Shown: in pieces, positions 1 through 6,477 of the stretch
Numbering within the stretch: position 1 is the first letter of the stretch
Layout of the letters: each line of letters begins with the position of its first letter
DNA from: Ruminococcus sp. CAG:254
Lineage (GTDB): Bacteria > Bacillota > Clostridia > Oscillospirales > Ruminococcaceae
NCBI GenBank assembly: GCA_000433635.1
Contig: HF997976.1
Coordinates: 8,867-19,142, forward strand
DNA length: 10,276 nucleotides
Reading direction: 5' to 3'
Notes under the pieces: generated by a model
Databases searched by the model: none
Seen by the model: only the letters and a program-made list of their open reading frames with translations
What the model was told of the DNA's origin: nothing
Program-made: the position numbers and the translations under genes

Positions 1-375
1 CGTCTGCTGGCTGCAACGGTGATCACAGCACAGCTGCTGGGTGCATTGGTGACCAACTTGTTCATTAAGAACACCGTAAAGCGAAGACGACCGTATGAAA
101 TCATTGCTGGATTGGAGGCGTTATTGCCGCCGCAGAAAGACTGGTCATTTCCGTCCGGACATACGACTAGTTCCGTGTCCGCAGGTTTGTTGCTGTTCTT
201 TCATCTGCCGTTATTGTTTGGGATTCCATGCCTGAGCATTGCTCTTTGCATTGTATGGTCGAGAATGTATTTGGCAGTACATTTTCCGACAGATATTCTG
301 GGCGGTGTTTGCATTGGCGGATTTTGTGCGATGATGGCAGAGTACATTACACCGATGCTGTTGGTTCACGCCTGA
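1..375 (+). CDS. PAP2-family membrane phosphatase, C-terminal part (5' end outside window)
   Basis: The frame is open from base 1 to the TGA at 373-375, giving 124 visible residues; the start lies to the left of the window. All three phosphatidic-acid-phosphatase type 2 motifs are present, numbered within the fragment: K-x6-RP at 23-31, PSGHT at 51-55, and SR-x5-H-x3-D at 87-98. His54 and His94 are the expected catalytic histidines. Hydrophobic stretches between and after the motifs fit transmembrane helices. Family members dephosphorylate lipid phosphates such as phosphatidic acid, phosphatidylglycerophosphate or undecaprenyl pyrophosphate at the membrane; which of these is the substrate cannot be told here. 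The gene ends at its own strong terminator and appears unrelated to the downstream redox operon. Confidence 0.9.
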   Translation, partial: RLLAATVITAQLLGALVTNLFIKNTVKRRRPYEIIAGLEALLPPQKDWSFPSGHTTSSVSAGLLLFFHLPLLFGIPCLSIALCIVWSRMYLAVHFPTDILGGVCIGGFCAMMAEYITPMLLVHA

Positions 376-436
376 GAGAACTAAGAGAACTTACGAGGAT
401 TATAAAAAATATTTGTGAAAAATGTTACATTTCTTT

Positions 437-475
437 GCAAGCAGGATTCCATTTGGAATTCTGCTTGCTTTTTTT
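437..475 (+). terminator. Rho-independent terminator after the PAP2 gene
   Basis: A 14-bp stem (437-450 with 455-468, one G-U pair) closes on the 4-base loop ATTT and is followed by seven T's at 469-475. It lies 62 nt after the PAP2 stop codon. Its 3' end overlaps the -35 element of the next promoter. Confidence 0.92.
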
Positions 476-493
476 GTGGCAATGTGCTATAAT
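465..493 (+). promoter_or_regulatory. Sigma-A type extended -10 promoter for the GNAT gene
   Basis: The -35-like hexamer TTGCTT (465-470) is followed by a 17-nt spacer and a perfect TATAAT at 488-493, preceded by an extended -10 TG (485-486). Transcription would start near 500, giving a leader of about 70 nt before the GTG start at 569. The -35 lies inside the 3' arm and T-run of the upstream terminator. Confidence 0.8.
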
Positions 494-550
494 AAGAACG
501 GAATCCAAATGGTATTTTGGCGTATCTTACAGGGGTTCTAGAAATCAGAT

Positions 551-560
551 GGAAAGGTGG
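551..560 (+). promoter_or_regulatory. Ribosome binding site deciding the GNAT start
   Basis: The purine-rich stretch GGAAAGGTGG lies 8 nt upstream of the GTG at 569. An in-frame GTG at 557 falls inside this stretch and so cannot use it. The ATG at 565 is in another frame that soon stops. GTG 569 is therefore the best start. Confidence 0.65.
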
Positions 561-568
561 GCTTATGC

Positions 569-1063
569 GTGATAATCATTCGTTCTGTGAAAACAGCGGA
601 ACAAATTCAACAATTGGCAGATTTGGCAAACAAGATTTGGAATGAATATTTTGTGAAAATTCTATCCAAAGAACAGATTGCTTACATGGTGGAACAATTT
701 CAGTCGAATACCGCTCTGACCAAGCAAATCGAAGAGGGCTATCAATATTATTTTGTAATTGATGATACCGAGGTCGTTGGATATTTTGGAATTTGTAAAA
801 AGCCAGATGATACCATGTTTTTATCCAAGTTCTATTTGTCCGGAGAACATCGTGGAAAAGGATATGCGTCCCAAATGTTCCAGTTCATCAAGGAAAAGGC
901 ATTGGAACAGCGATGCAGCAATATCTGGCTGACGGTAAACCGCTATAATCAACAGGCAATTGCCGTCTATGAGCACTTCGGAATGCAGTGCGTTCAGAAG
1001 CAAGTCACAGACATTGGAAATGGATTTGTAATGGACGATTTTGTGTATCGCTACACCCTTTAA
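569..1063 (+). CDS. GNAT-family N-acetyltransferase
   Basis: The 164-residue protein is a typical single-domain GCN5-related acetyltransferase. It shows the acetyl-CoA pyrophosphate-binding loop of motif A, R-G-K-G-Y-A at about residues 95-100, after a beta-strand (KFYLSGEHR). Motif B (N-x-x-N-x-x-A-x-x-x-Y-x-x-x-G-M) follows near the C-terminus. Such enzymes move an acetyl group from acetyl-CoA to an amine on a small molecule or protein; the substrate is not predictable from sequence. The GTG start is chosen by ribosome binding site spacing; a GTG 12 nt upstream is possible. It is monocistronic, with its own promoter and a weak terminator-like hairpin behind it. Codon use is richer in A/T (TTG, TTT, AAA, AAT) than in the downstream operon. 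Confidence 0.88.
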   Translation: MIIIRSVKTAEQIQQLADLANKIWNEYFVKILSKEQIAYMVEQFQSNTALTKQIEEGYQYYFVIDDTEVVGYFGICKKPDDTMFLSKFYLSGEHRGKGYASQMFQFIKEKALEQRCSNIWLTVNRYNQQAIAVYEHFGMQCVQKQVTDIGNGFVMDDFVYRYTL

Positions 1064-1145
1064 ATTGATACTTTTTCGGAAAGTGCAAATCTGTCAGAAG
1101 CGGGATAGATAAAATTTCAATTCCAAGCCTTGTGAAAAAAATATC

Positions 1146-1171
1146 AAAGACGGGGCACGGCTTTCTTTTTT
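1146..1171 (+). terminator. Weak terminator-like hairpin after the GNAT gene
   Basis: AAAGACG (1146-1152) can pair with CGGCTTT (1158-1164) with one A-G mismatch around the loop GGGCA. A C and six T's follow (1166-1171), and an A-run precedes the stem. The stem is short, so termination may be partial. It lies 82 nt after the GNAT stop codon. Confidence 0.5.
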
Positions 1172-1222
1172 CATCTTTTTTCTGCTTGAACTTACAGAAA
1201 AAAATAATTTACATCAAATTGC

Positions 1223-1251
1223 TTGAACATTCGCACAAGGTATGATATAAT
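1223..1251 (+). promoter_or_regulatory. Extended -10 promoter for the fumC-hdr-flx-fumarate reductase operon
   Basis: TTGAAC (1223-1228), a 17-nt spacer, then TATAAT (1246-1251) with an extended -10 TG at 1243-1244. This is close to the vegetative sigma-A consensus and predicts a start near 1258, with a leader of about 125 nt before the fumC ATG. No Rex-like or FNR-like palindrome could be made out around it by eye. It is the only convincing promoter found for the downstream genes. Confidence 0.85.
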
Positions 1252-1272
1252 TACAAACAGTGTGAAAGAACC

Positions 1273-1314
1273 CGATGTCTTTCGTGCACTGCACGGATTG
1301 AAGCAAAGGCATCG
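1273..1314 (+). promoter_or_regulatory. Structured hairpin in the fumC leader RNA
   Basis: A 10-bp outer stem (1273-1282 with 1305-1314, one G-U pair) encloses a perfect 5-bp inner hairpin, CGTGC-ACT-GCACG at 1283-1295. A 9-nt one-sided bulge (1296-1304) lies between them. It sits just after the predicted transcription start. No T-run follows, so it is not an intrinsic terminator by itself. It matches no riboswitch class that I recognise. It could be an RNA stability element or a binding site. Confidence 0.5.
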
Positions 1315-1341
1315 AATCATTCCAATCGCATGACATACTAC

Positions 1342-1359
1342 TGCTTTTTTAAAAAAGCA
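1342..1359 (+). repeat. Perfect 18-bp A/T-rich palindrome upstream of the fumC ribosome binding site
   Basis: TGCTTTTTT is followed directly by AAAAAAGCA, making a perfect inverted repeat with no spacer. It ends 11 nt before the AGGAGAGG ribosome binding site (1371-1378). In RNA it would form a weak A-U hairpin; in DNA it could be a protein-binding or intrinsically bent site. Function unknown. Confidence 0.6.
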
Positions 1360-1382
1360 CAAACAAAATTAGGAGAGGAACT

Positions 1383-2759
1383 ATGGAATATCGGATTGAA
1401 CATGACTCCATGGGAGAAGTGAAAGTGCCTGCTGATAAGTATTGGGCAGCACAAACACAGAGAAGCAGTCAGAATTTCCCGATCGGTGTTGGTTTGGAAA
1501 CCATGCCGAGAGAAATCACACACGCATTTGGTATTTTGAAGAAGGCAGCAGCAATGGCAAACCATTCGCTGAAGCCGGAAAAAATGACCGATGAAAAGTT
1601 GGCAGCCATTTCTCAGGCTTGCGACGAAGTTATGTCGGGCAGTTTGAATGCACATTTCCCGTTGGTTGTATGGCAGACAGGCAGCGGTACGCAGTCAAAC
1701 ATGAACGCAAATGAAGTTATTGCAAACCGTGGTAACGAAATCGCTGGCAAGAAGCTGCTGCATCCAAACGATGATGTCAACATGAGCCAGTCTTCCAACG
1801 ACACATTCCCGACTGCAATGCATATTTCTGCTGTGATTGCAATCGAAGATAAGGTGTTTCCGGCAATTGATAAGCTGGTTGCAACCTTCCAGCGTCTGGA
1901 AACAGAAAATGAAGGCATCGTAAAGAGCGGTCGTACCCACTTGCAGGATGCAACCCCAATCGCATTTTCTCAGGAAATCAGCGGATGGAGAAGCACACTG
2001 GAACGGGATAAGGAAATGCTTCAGGCAGCTCTGCCGTTCCTGAAGACACTGGCACTGGGTGGTACTGCTGTTGGTACTGGTCTGAATACCCCGAAGGGAT
2101 TTGATGTTGCAGTTGCAAAGGCTGTTTCTGAAATCACCGGAAAGGAATTCCGGACAGCAGAAAACAAGTTCCACGCACTGACCAGCAAAGATGAACTGGT
2201 ATTTGCACACGGTGCACTCAAGGCACTGGCTGCAGATATGATGAAGATTGCAAACGACGTTCGCTGGCTGGCAAGCGGCCCAAGAGATGGTCTGGGTGAA
2301 ATTTTCATTCCGGAAAATGAACCGGGCTCTTCCATCATGCCGGGTAAGGTCAATCCGACGCAGTGCGAAGCCGTTACAATGGTAGCCGTTCAGGTAATGG
2401 GCAATGATGTTGCAGTTGGAATGGCTGCTTCTCAGGGCAACTTTGAACTGAACGTATTCATGCCGGTTTGCATGTATAACTTCTTGCAGTCTGCACGTCT
2501 TTTGGCAGAAGCAATTGTGTCCTTTAATGACCATTGTGCTTGCGGCATTCGTGCAAACAAGGAAAAGATGCATCACAACCTGCACAACTCTTTGATGCTG
2601 GTTACTGCATTGAATCCGTACATCGGCTATGAAAATGCAGCAAAGACCGCAAAGAAGGCTTACAAGGAAAATATTTCCCTGAAGGAAGCTTGTGTTTCGC
2701 TTGGGTTCTTAACAGCAGAACGCTTTGACGAAGTGTTCCATCCGGAACAGATGGTCTGA
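1383..2759 (+). CDS. fumC: Fumarate hydratase, class II (fumarase C)
   Basis: This 458-residue protein is of normal length for class II fumarase, the iron-independent cytosolic enzyme that interconverts malate and fumarate. The superfamily signature GSSIMPGKVNP spans about residues 315-325. The substrate-binding GSGTQSNMN lies at 100-108, SSNDTFPTAMH at 137-147, and the catalytic histidine within GRTHLQDATP at residue 186. The ATG at 1383 follows AGGAGAGG (1371-1378). It is the first gene of the operon and is followed, after a structured 91-nt spacer, by hdrB. Next to fumarate-reductase-type subunits it most likely runs in the malate-to-fumarate direction to supply the electron acceptor. Aspartase and argininosuccinate lyase share the superfamily signature, but the whole sequence reads as FumC. 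Confidence 0.96.
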   Translation: MEYRIEHDSMGEVKVPADKYWAAQTQRSSQNFPIGVGLETMPREITHAFGILKKAAAMANHSLKPEKMTDEKLAAISQACDEVMSGSLNAHFPLVVWQTGSGTQSNMNANEVIANRGNEIAGKKLLHPNDDVNMSQSSNDTFPTAMHISAVIAIEDKVFPAIDKLVATFQRLETENEGIVKSGRTHLQDATPIAFSQEISGWRSTLERDKEMLQAALPFLKTLALGGTAVGTGLNTPKGFDVAVAKAVSEITGKEFRTAENKFHALTSKDELVFAHGALKALAADMMKIANDVRWLASGPRDGLGEIFIPENEPGSSIMPGKVNPTQCEAVTMVAVQVMGNDVAVGMAASQGNFELNVFMPVCMYNFLQSARLLAEAIVSFNDHCACGIRANKEKMHHNLHNSLMLVTALNPYIGYENAAKTAKKAYKENISLKEACVSLGFLTAERFDEVFHPEQMV

Positions 2760-2823
2760 GCCTGCTGTTGGCATAACAGGAAATTTGCTTTTGCGGAGTG
2801 CATTGCTTCGCAGGAGCAGGTTT
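2758..2823 (+). other. Structured fumC-hdrB intercistronic spacer
   Basis: CCTGCT (2761-2766) pairs with AGCAGG (2815-2820) and extends with weak pairs to 2758/2823. Inside, TGCGGAG (2792-2798) pairs with CTTCGCA (2806-2812) around a 7-nt loop. No T-run follows, so this is not a standard terminator. Its place suggests an mRNA processing or stability element that separates fumC output from that of the hdr genes. The proposal is from base pairing by eye only. Confidence 0.4.
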
Positions 2824-2850
2824 CAAAATTGATAGAAAGGTAGTTTTGCT

Positions 2851-3630
2851 ATGACATTCAGTTATTTCCCAGGATGTACACTGAAGACCAAGGCAAAGGA
2901 TCTGGATCGGTATGCAAGAGCCAGTGCAGAAGCGTTGGGCTTTACACTGGAAGAGCTTCCGGACTGGCAGTGCTGCGGTGGCGTATATCCGATGGCAAAA
3001 AATGAAATTGCAACAAAACTCTCTTCCGTACGTGCATTGGTTTCTGCTCGTGAAAAGGATCAGGCGTTGGTAACGCTCTGCTCCGCATGTCATAATGTCA
3101 TCAAGCAGGTAAACCACGACATGCAGACGGATGAGAACATGCAGATGAAAGCCAACAATTATATGAAGCTGGAAACACCGTATACCGGTGAAACAGAAGT
3201 ACTTCATTATTTGGAAGTCCTGCGGGATAAGATTGGCTTCGACAAGGTAGCAGCTGCGGTAAAAAATCCGTTAAAGGGTAAGAAAATCGCTGCTTACTAC
3301 GGATGTCTTTTGCTGCGGCCGGGCAAGGTGCTGCAGATGGATAACCCGGAAAACCCGAAGATTTTAGAGGATTTCATCCGTGCAATCGGTGCAGAACCGG
3401 TTCTTTATCCGCAGAGAAATGAATGCTGTGGCGGATATATGACCATGGAAGAAAAGAGCGTGGCTGTTTCCAGAAGTAGTGCCGTAATGCAGAGTGCTGC
3501 TGAATTTGGTGCAGAAATGGTAATCACAGCCTGTCCGCTTTGCCTGTATAATCTCAAGAAAAACAGTGGTTCTGAGCTGCCTGTTGTTTATTTCACAGAG
3601 CTGCTTGCAGAAGCACTGGGTGTAAAGTAA
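2851..3630 (+). CDS. hdrB: Heterodisulfide reductase-like subunit B (two CCG domains)
   Basis: The 259-residue protein carries two complete cysteine-rich CCG domains. The first has Cys9, Cys41-Cys42-Gly, Cys77 and Cys80; the second has Cys152, Cys192-Cys193-Gly, Cys228 and Cys231. In methanogen HdrB each set binds a noncubane [4Fe-4S] cluster that cleaves the CoM-S-S-CoB disulfide. Nothing else here suggests methanogenesis, so the acceptor must be different: another disulfide, or direct electron passage to the fumarate-reductase subunits encoded at the operon end. The ATG at 2851 follows GAAAGG (2835-2840), a weaker ribosome binding site than those of its neighbours. The hdrC start lies 12 nt after the stop. 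All ligand cysteines look intact, so an active site is expected. Confidence 0.93.
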   Translation: MTFSYFPGCTLKTKAKDLDRYARASAEALGFTLEELPDWQCCGGVYPMAKNEIATKLSSVRALVSAREKDQALVTLCSACHNVIKQVNHDMQTDENMQMKANNYMKLETPYTGETEVLHYLEVLRDKIGFDKVAAAVKNPLKGKKIAAYYGCLLLRPGKVLQMDNPENPKILEDFIRAIGAEPVLYPQRNECCGGYMTMEEKSVAVSRSSAVMQSAAEFGAEMVITACPLCLYNLKKNSGSELPVVYFTELLAEALGVK

Positions 3631-3642
3631 GGAGGGGACAAG

Positions 3643-4023
3643 ATGGCTGATTGGAAAGAACAGGTATTGCGTACCAGCGGTGTCAATCCCCTGAAGTGCA
3701 TGCGGTGTGGAAAATGTTCTGCCACATGTCCTTCTTATGATGCAATGGAATACCATCCGCATCAGTTCGTTTATATGGTGGAAAAAGGGAATATTGAACC
3801 CCTGATGCAGTCTGAATCAATTTATAAATGCCTTTCTTGCTTTGCTTGTCTGGAGCGGTGTCCAAGAAATGTGGAACCAGCAAAACTGGTAGAAGCAGTA
3901 CGTCTGGCAGTGATTCGTCAGCAAGGACAGAACCATCTGAAGCCGGAACAGATTCCTGCAATGCTGGATGAAGATCTTCCGCAGCAGGCAATTGTCAGTG
4001 CATTCAGAAAATACAGCAAATAA
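3643..4023 (+). CDS. hdrC: Heterodisulfide reductase-like subunit C (2x[4Fe-4S] ferredoxin)
   Basis: This small 126-residue protein has two CxxCxxCxxxCP motifs: Cys19, 22, 25, 29 and Cys63, 66, 69, 73, joined by a helical linker (YHPHQFVYMVEKG) characteristic of HdrC. It should carry electrons from HdrA to the catalytic HdrB in the cytoplasm. It is shorter than I recall for methanogen HdrC, with little sequence beyond the ferredoxin core, which I take to be usual for bacterial relatives. A strong GGAGGGG ribosome binding site (3631-3637) sits directly after the hdrB stop codon, and hdrA begins 13 nt after its own stop, so B, C and A are probably made in step. Confidence 0.93.
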   Translation: MADWKEQVLRTSGVNPLKCMRCGKCSATCPSYDAMEYHPHQFVYMVEKGNIEPLMQSESIYKCLSCFACLERCPRNVEPAKLVEAVRLAVIRQQGQNHLKPEQIPAMLDEDLPQQAIVSAFRKYSK

Positions 4024-4036
4024 GGAGGCATAGGCA

Positions 4037-6043
4037 ATGCAGAGAATTGGTGTTTTTGTATGCCACTGCGGTACGAATATTGCGTCAACCGTTGACGTAA
4101 AAACGGTCGCAGAAACACTGGGAAAAGAACCGGCTGTTGTATTTGCAACCGATTACCCATATATGTGTTCTGAGGCAGGACAAAACATAATCAAGGAAGC
4201 AATCAAAGAACATCATCTGGATGGTGTTGTGGTATGTTCTTGTTCTCCGAGAATGCACGAAGCAACGTTCCGGAAGGCAGTTGCAGCTGCGGGCTTGAAC
4301 CCATACATGCTGGAAGTTGCCAACATCAGAGAACAGTGCTCTTGGATTCACAAGAACAAAGAAGAAGGTACTGCAAAGGCAATTGTACTCGGACGTGCAG
4401 CCATTGCAAAAGTACAGCTGAATGCACCGCTGATCGCTGGCGAAAGCCCGGTTGTAAAGCGTGCATTGGTCATCGGCGGCGGTATTGCTGGTATTCAGAC
4501 GGCTCTGGATATTGCAGAAGCTGGCTATCCGGTTGACATCGTAGAAAAAGAACCGACCATCGGCGGTAAGATGACACAGATCGATAAGACATTCCCGACA
4601 CTGGACTGCTCTTCTTGTATCTTAACTCCGAAGATGGTAGAATGTGCACAGAACGAAAACATTACCATTTATTCTTACAGCGAAATCGAAGCAGTCACCG
4701 GCTTTGTCGGCAACTTCAGCGTAAAGATTCGCCGGAAGAAGCGGTATGTTGACGAAACAAAGTGTACCGGATGTGGAATCTGTACCGAAAAGTGCCCAGT
4801 TAAGAATGTACCGAGTGCATATGACTTGGGTCTGAAGAACCACCGTGCAATTTACATTCCGTTTGCACAGGCAATTCCGAATGTTGCTGTCATTGATGGC
4901 GATTATTGTAACAAGATTCAGAAGGGCAAGTGCGGCGTTTGTGCAAGATTCTGTTCAGCTGGTGCAATCAACTATGAACAGGAAGATCAGATTGTAGAAG
5001 AAAAGTATGGTGCAATCATTGCAGCAACTGGTTACAATCCGATTTCTCTGGATGGTTATGATGAATTTGCTTATTCTCAGAGCAAGGATGTTGTAACTTC
5101 TCTGGAATTTGAACGTATCCTGAAAGCAGATGGCCCGACAGAAGGTCACCTCGAACGGCTTTCCGACCACAAGCAGCCGAAGACTTTGGTATTTGTACAG
5201 TGTGTCGGCAGCAGACAGTCCGGCGATGCAACCCATGGCGGCTGTGGTAAGGAATACTGCTCTAAGATTTGCTGTATGTATACGGCAAAGCACGCAATGC
5301 TGTGTCGTGAAAAGTATCCGGATACTGACGTTTATGTATTCTATATTGACGTTCGTACACCGGGCAAGAACTACGATGAATTCTATCGGCGTGCAGTAGA
5401 ACAGTACGGCGTACACTATATTAAGGGTATGGTCGGCAAGGTTTCTCCGCAGGCAGATGGTTCTCTGATGGTTCAGGCTTCGGATCTGCTCTCCAACGAA
5501 CAGCTGCACATCAAGGCAGATATGGTCGTTCTGGCAGCTGCAATTGAACCGGATAAGACAGCTCGTCCGCTGGCAACTATGCTGACAGCAAGTATGGATA
5601 CCAACGACTTCTTTACAGAAGCACACGCAAAGCTGCGTCCGGTAGAATCTCCAACCGCTGGTGTATTCCTGTCTGGTGTCTGCCAAGGCCCGAAGGATAT
5701 TCCGGAAACAGTTTCTCAGGCAAGTGCGGCGGCTGCAAAGGCACTTGGTCTGTTGGCAAAGGACAAGCTCTCTTGCAATCCGTGTGTTGCACACTCCAAC
5801 GAAATGATGTGTAATGGATGCTCCAGCTGTGCAAATGTTTGCCCGTATGGTGCAATTACATATTCGGATAAGGACTTCAGCAGAAGAAAAGATGGTTCTA
5901 TGATTCGCCGTGTCGCATCTGTCAATGAGGCAGTTTGTCAGGGCTGCGGTGCATGTACTGTTGCATGTCCGTCCGGTGCAATGGATTTGAAGGGCTTCTC
6001 GACCAGTCAAATTATGGCGGAGGTAGACGCAATATGCAAGTAA
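4037..6043 (+). CDS. hdrA: Heterodisulfide reductase-like subunit A (FAD electron-bifurcating core)
   Basis: The 668-residue protein has the full HdrA layout. The N-terminal HdrA domain has Cys9, 11, 44, 67, 69 and 101. A Rossmann FAD-binding region follows, with the GGGIAG motif from residue 147 and the HdrA-typical segment TLDCSSCILTPKM (Cys191, Cys194). An inserted ferredoxin domain has Cys243, 246, 249, 253 and Cys291, 299, 302, 306. The second half of the FAD domain contains RTPGKNYDEFYRRA. A C-terminal dicluster ferredoxin has Cys592, 595, 598, 602 and Cys634, 637, 640, 644. In methanogen HdrA the FAD splits electron pairs between a low-potential path to ferredoxin and a high-potential path to HdrBC. 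The same role is inferred here. A strong GGAGG precedes the ATG; the 3' end overlaps flxD by 10 nt. Confidence 0.95.
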   Translation: MQRIGVFVCHCGTNIASTVDVKTVAETLGKEPAVVFATDYPYMCSEAGQNIIKEAIKEHHLDGVVVCSCSPRMHEATFRKAVAAAGLNPYMLEVANIREQCSWIHKNKEEGTAKAIVLGRAAIAKVQLNAPLIAGESPVVKRALVIGGGIAGIQTALDIAEAGYPVDIVEKEPTIGGKMTQIDKTFPTLDCSSCILTPKMVECAQNENITIYSYSEIEAVTGFVGNFSVKIRRKKRYVDETKCTGCGICTEKCPVKNVPSAYDLGLKNHRAIYIPFAQAIPNVAVIDGDYCNKIQKGKCGVCARFCSAGAINYEQEDQIVEEKYGAIIAATGYNPISLDGYDEFAYSQSKDVVTSLEFERILKADGPTEGHLERLSDHKQPKTLVFVQCVGSRQSGDATHGGCGKEYCSKICCMYTAKHAMLCREKYPDTDVYVFYIDVRTPGKNYDEFYRRAVEQYGVHYIKGMVGKVSPQADGSLMVQASDLLSNEQLHIKADMVVLAAAIEPDKTARPLATMLTASMDTNDFFTEAHAKLRPVESPTAGVFLSGVCQGPKDIPETVSQASAAAAKALGLLAKDKLSCNPCVAHSNEMMCNGCSSCANVCPYGAITYSDKDFSRRKDGSMIRRVASVNEAVCQGCGACTVACPSGAMDLKGFSTSQIMAEVDAICK

Positions 6044-6477
6044 ATAATGAATTCAAGCCGAAAATCGTTGCTTTTTGCTGCAACTGGTGTTCTTATGCCG
6101 GTGCAGATTTGGCAGGTACGAACCGTGCGAATTATCCGGCAGATGTAAAGATCATTCGAGTACCATGTTCCTGCCGTGTCAATCCGATTTTCATTCTGCG
6201 GGCATTTCAGCGTGGTGCAGATGGTGTCATCCTCTGCGGATGCCATCCGGGTGACTGCCACTATACCACTGGTAACTACTACGCACGTCGGAGAATGACC
6301 ATGCTCTTCTCGATGTTGAATTACCTCGGAATTGAAAAAGAGAGAACCAGAGTAGAATGGGTTTCCGCTGCAGAAGGTGCAAAGTTTGCAGAAACCATGA
6401 ATGAGTTCACTGAAACCATTCTCAAGCTGGGCGAAAATAAGAGATTGGAGGATCTGAGATGCAAGAAGGAATGGTAA
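6034..6477 (+). CDS. flxD: MvhD/FlxD-type [2Fe-2S] electron-transfer subunit
   Basis: The 147-residue protein matches the MvhD family (hydrogenase iron-sulfur subunit, FlxD in Hdr-Flx complexes). It has FCCNWCSYAGADLAG at about residues 14-28, PCSCRV at 44-49, and CGCHPGDCHY at 68-77. In hydrogenase-Hdr complexes MvhD is the plug linking the electron donor to HdrA; here the donor module is FlxABC. The start is the ATG at 6034, preceded by GCGGAGG (6017-6023). The frame stays open further upstream, but that part lies within hdrA and carries no family similarity. It overlaps hdrA by 10 nt and flxC by 19 nt, which suggests translational coupling. Residue 47 is Cys where, from memory, many MvhD proteins have Gly (CSGRV); this could be a variant of the subfamily. 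Confidence 0.92.
   Translation: MQVNNEFKPKIVAFCCNWCSYAGADLAGTNRANYPADVKIIRVPCSCRVNPIFILRAFQRGADGVILCGCHPGDCHYTTGNYYARRRMTMLFSMLNYLGIEKERTRVEWVSAAEGAKFAETMNEFTETILKLGENKRLEDLRCKKEW

Noticed and set aside
228..572. Overlapping + strand frame across the PAP2 3' end and the following gap
   Set aside because: It runs through the strong terminator and the next promoter and shows no protein family features; PAP2 motifs are in the other frame.
1214..1226. TCAA-5 nt-TTGA inverted repeat over the -35 as an operator
   Set aside because: The arms are only 4 bp and match no regulator site I know well; likely chance in A/T-rich promoter DNA.
1695..2585. Open frame of 296 codons on the minus strand inside fumC
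   Set aside because: Antisense shadow of a strongly codon-biased gene; no domain and no plausible ribosome binding site.
4955..6010. Long open frame of 351 codons on the minus strand inside hdrA
   Set aside because: It lies wholly opposite hdrA, whose motifs are clear. The translation is rich in Cys, Arg and Thr in the way expected of an antisense shadow, with no recognisable domain.
5935..6033. Possible upstream start for flxD inside hdrA
   Set aside because: The added residues have no MvhD similarity, and the ATG at 6034 has a well-placed ribosome binding site and gives the normal family length.
2851..6043. Methanogen origin because of the hdrABC genes
   Set aside because: Bacterial-type ribosome binding sites and promoters, the bacterial FlxABCD partners and the short HdrC fit a Clostridia-type bacterium; hdrABC genes are widespread in anaerobic bacteria.
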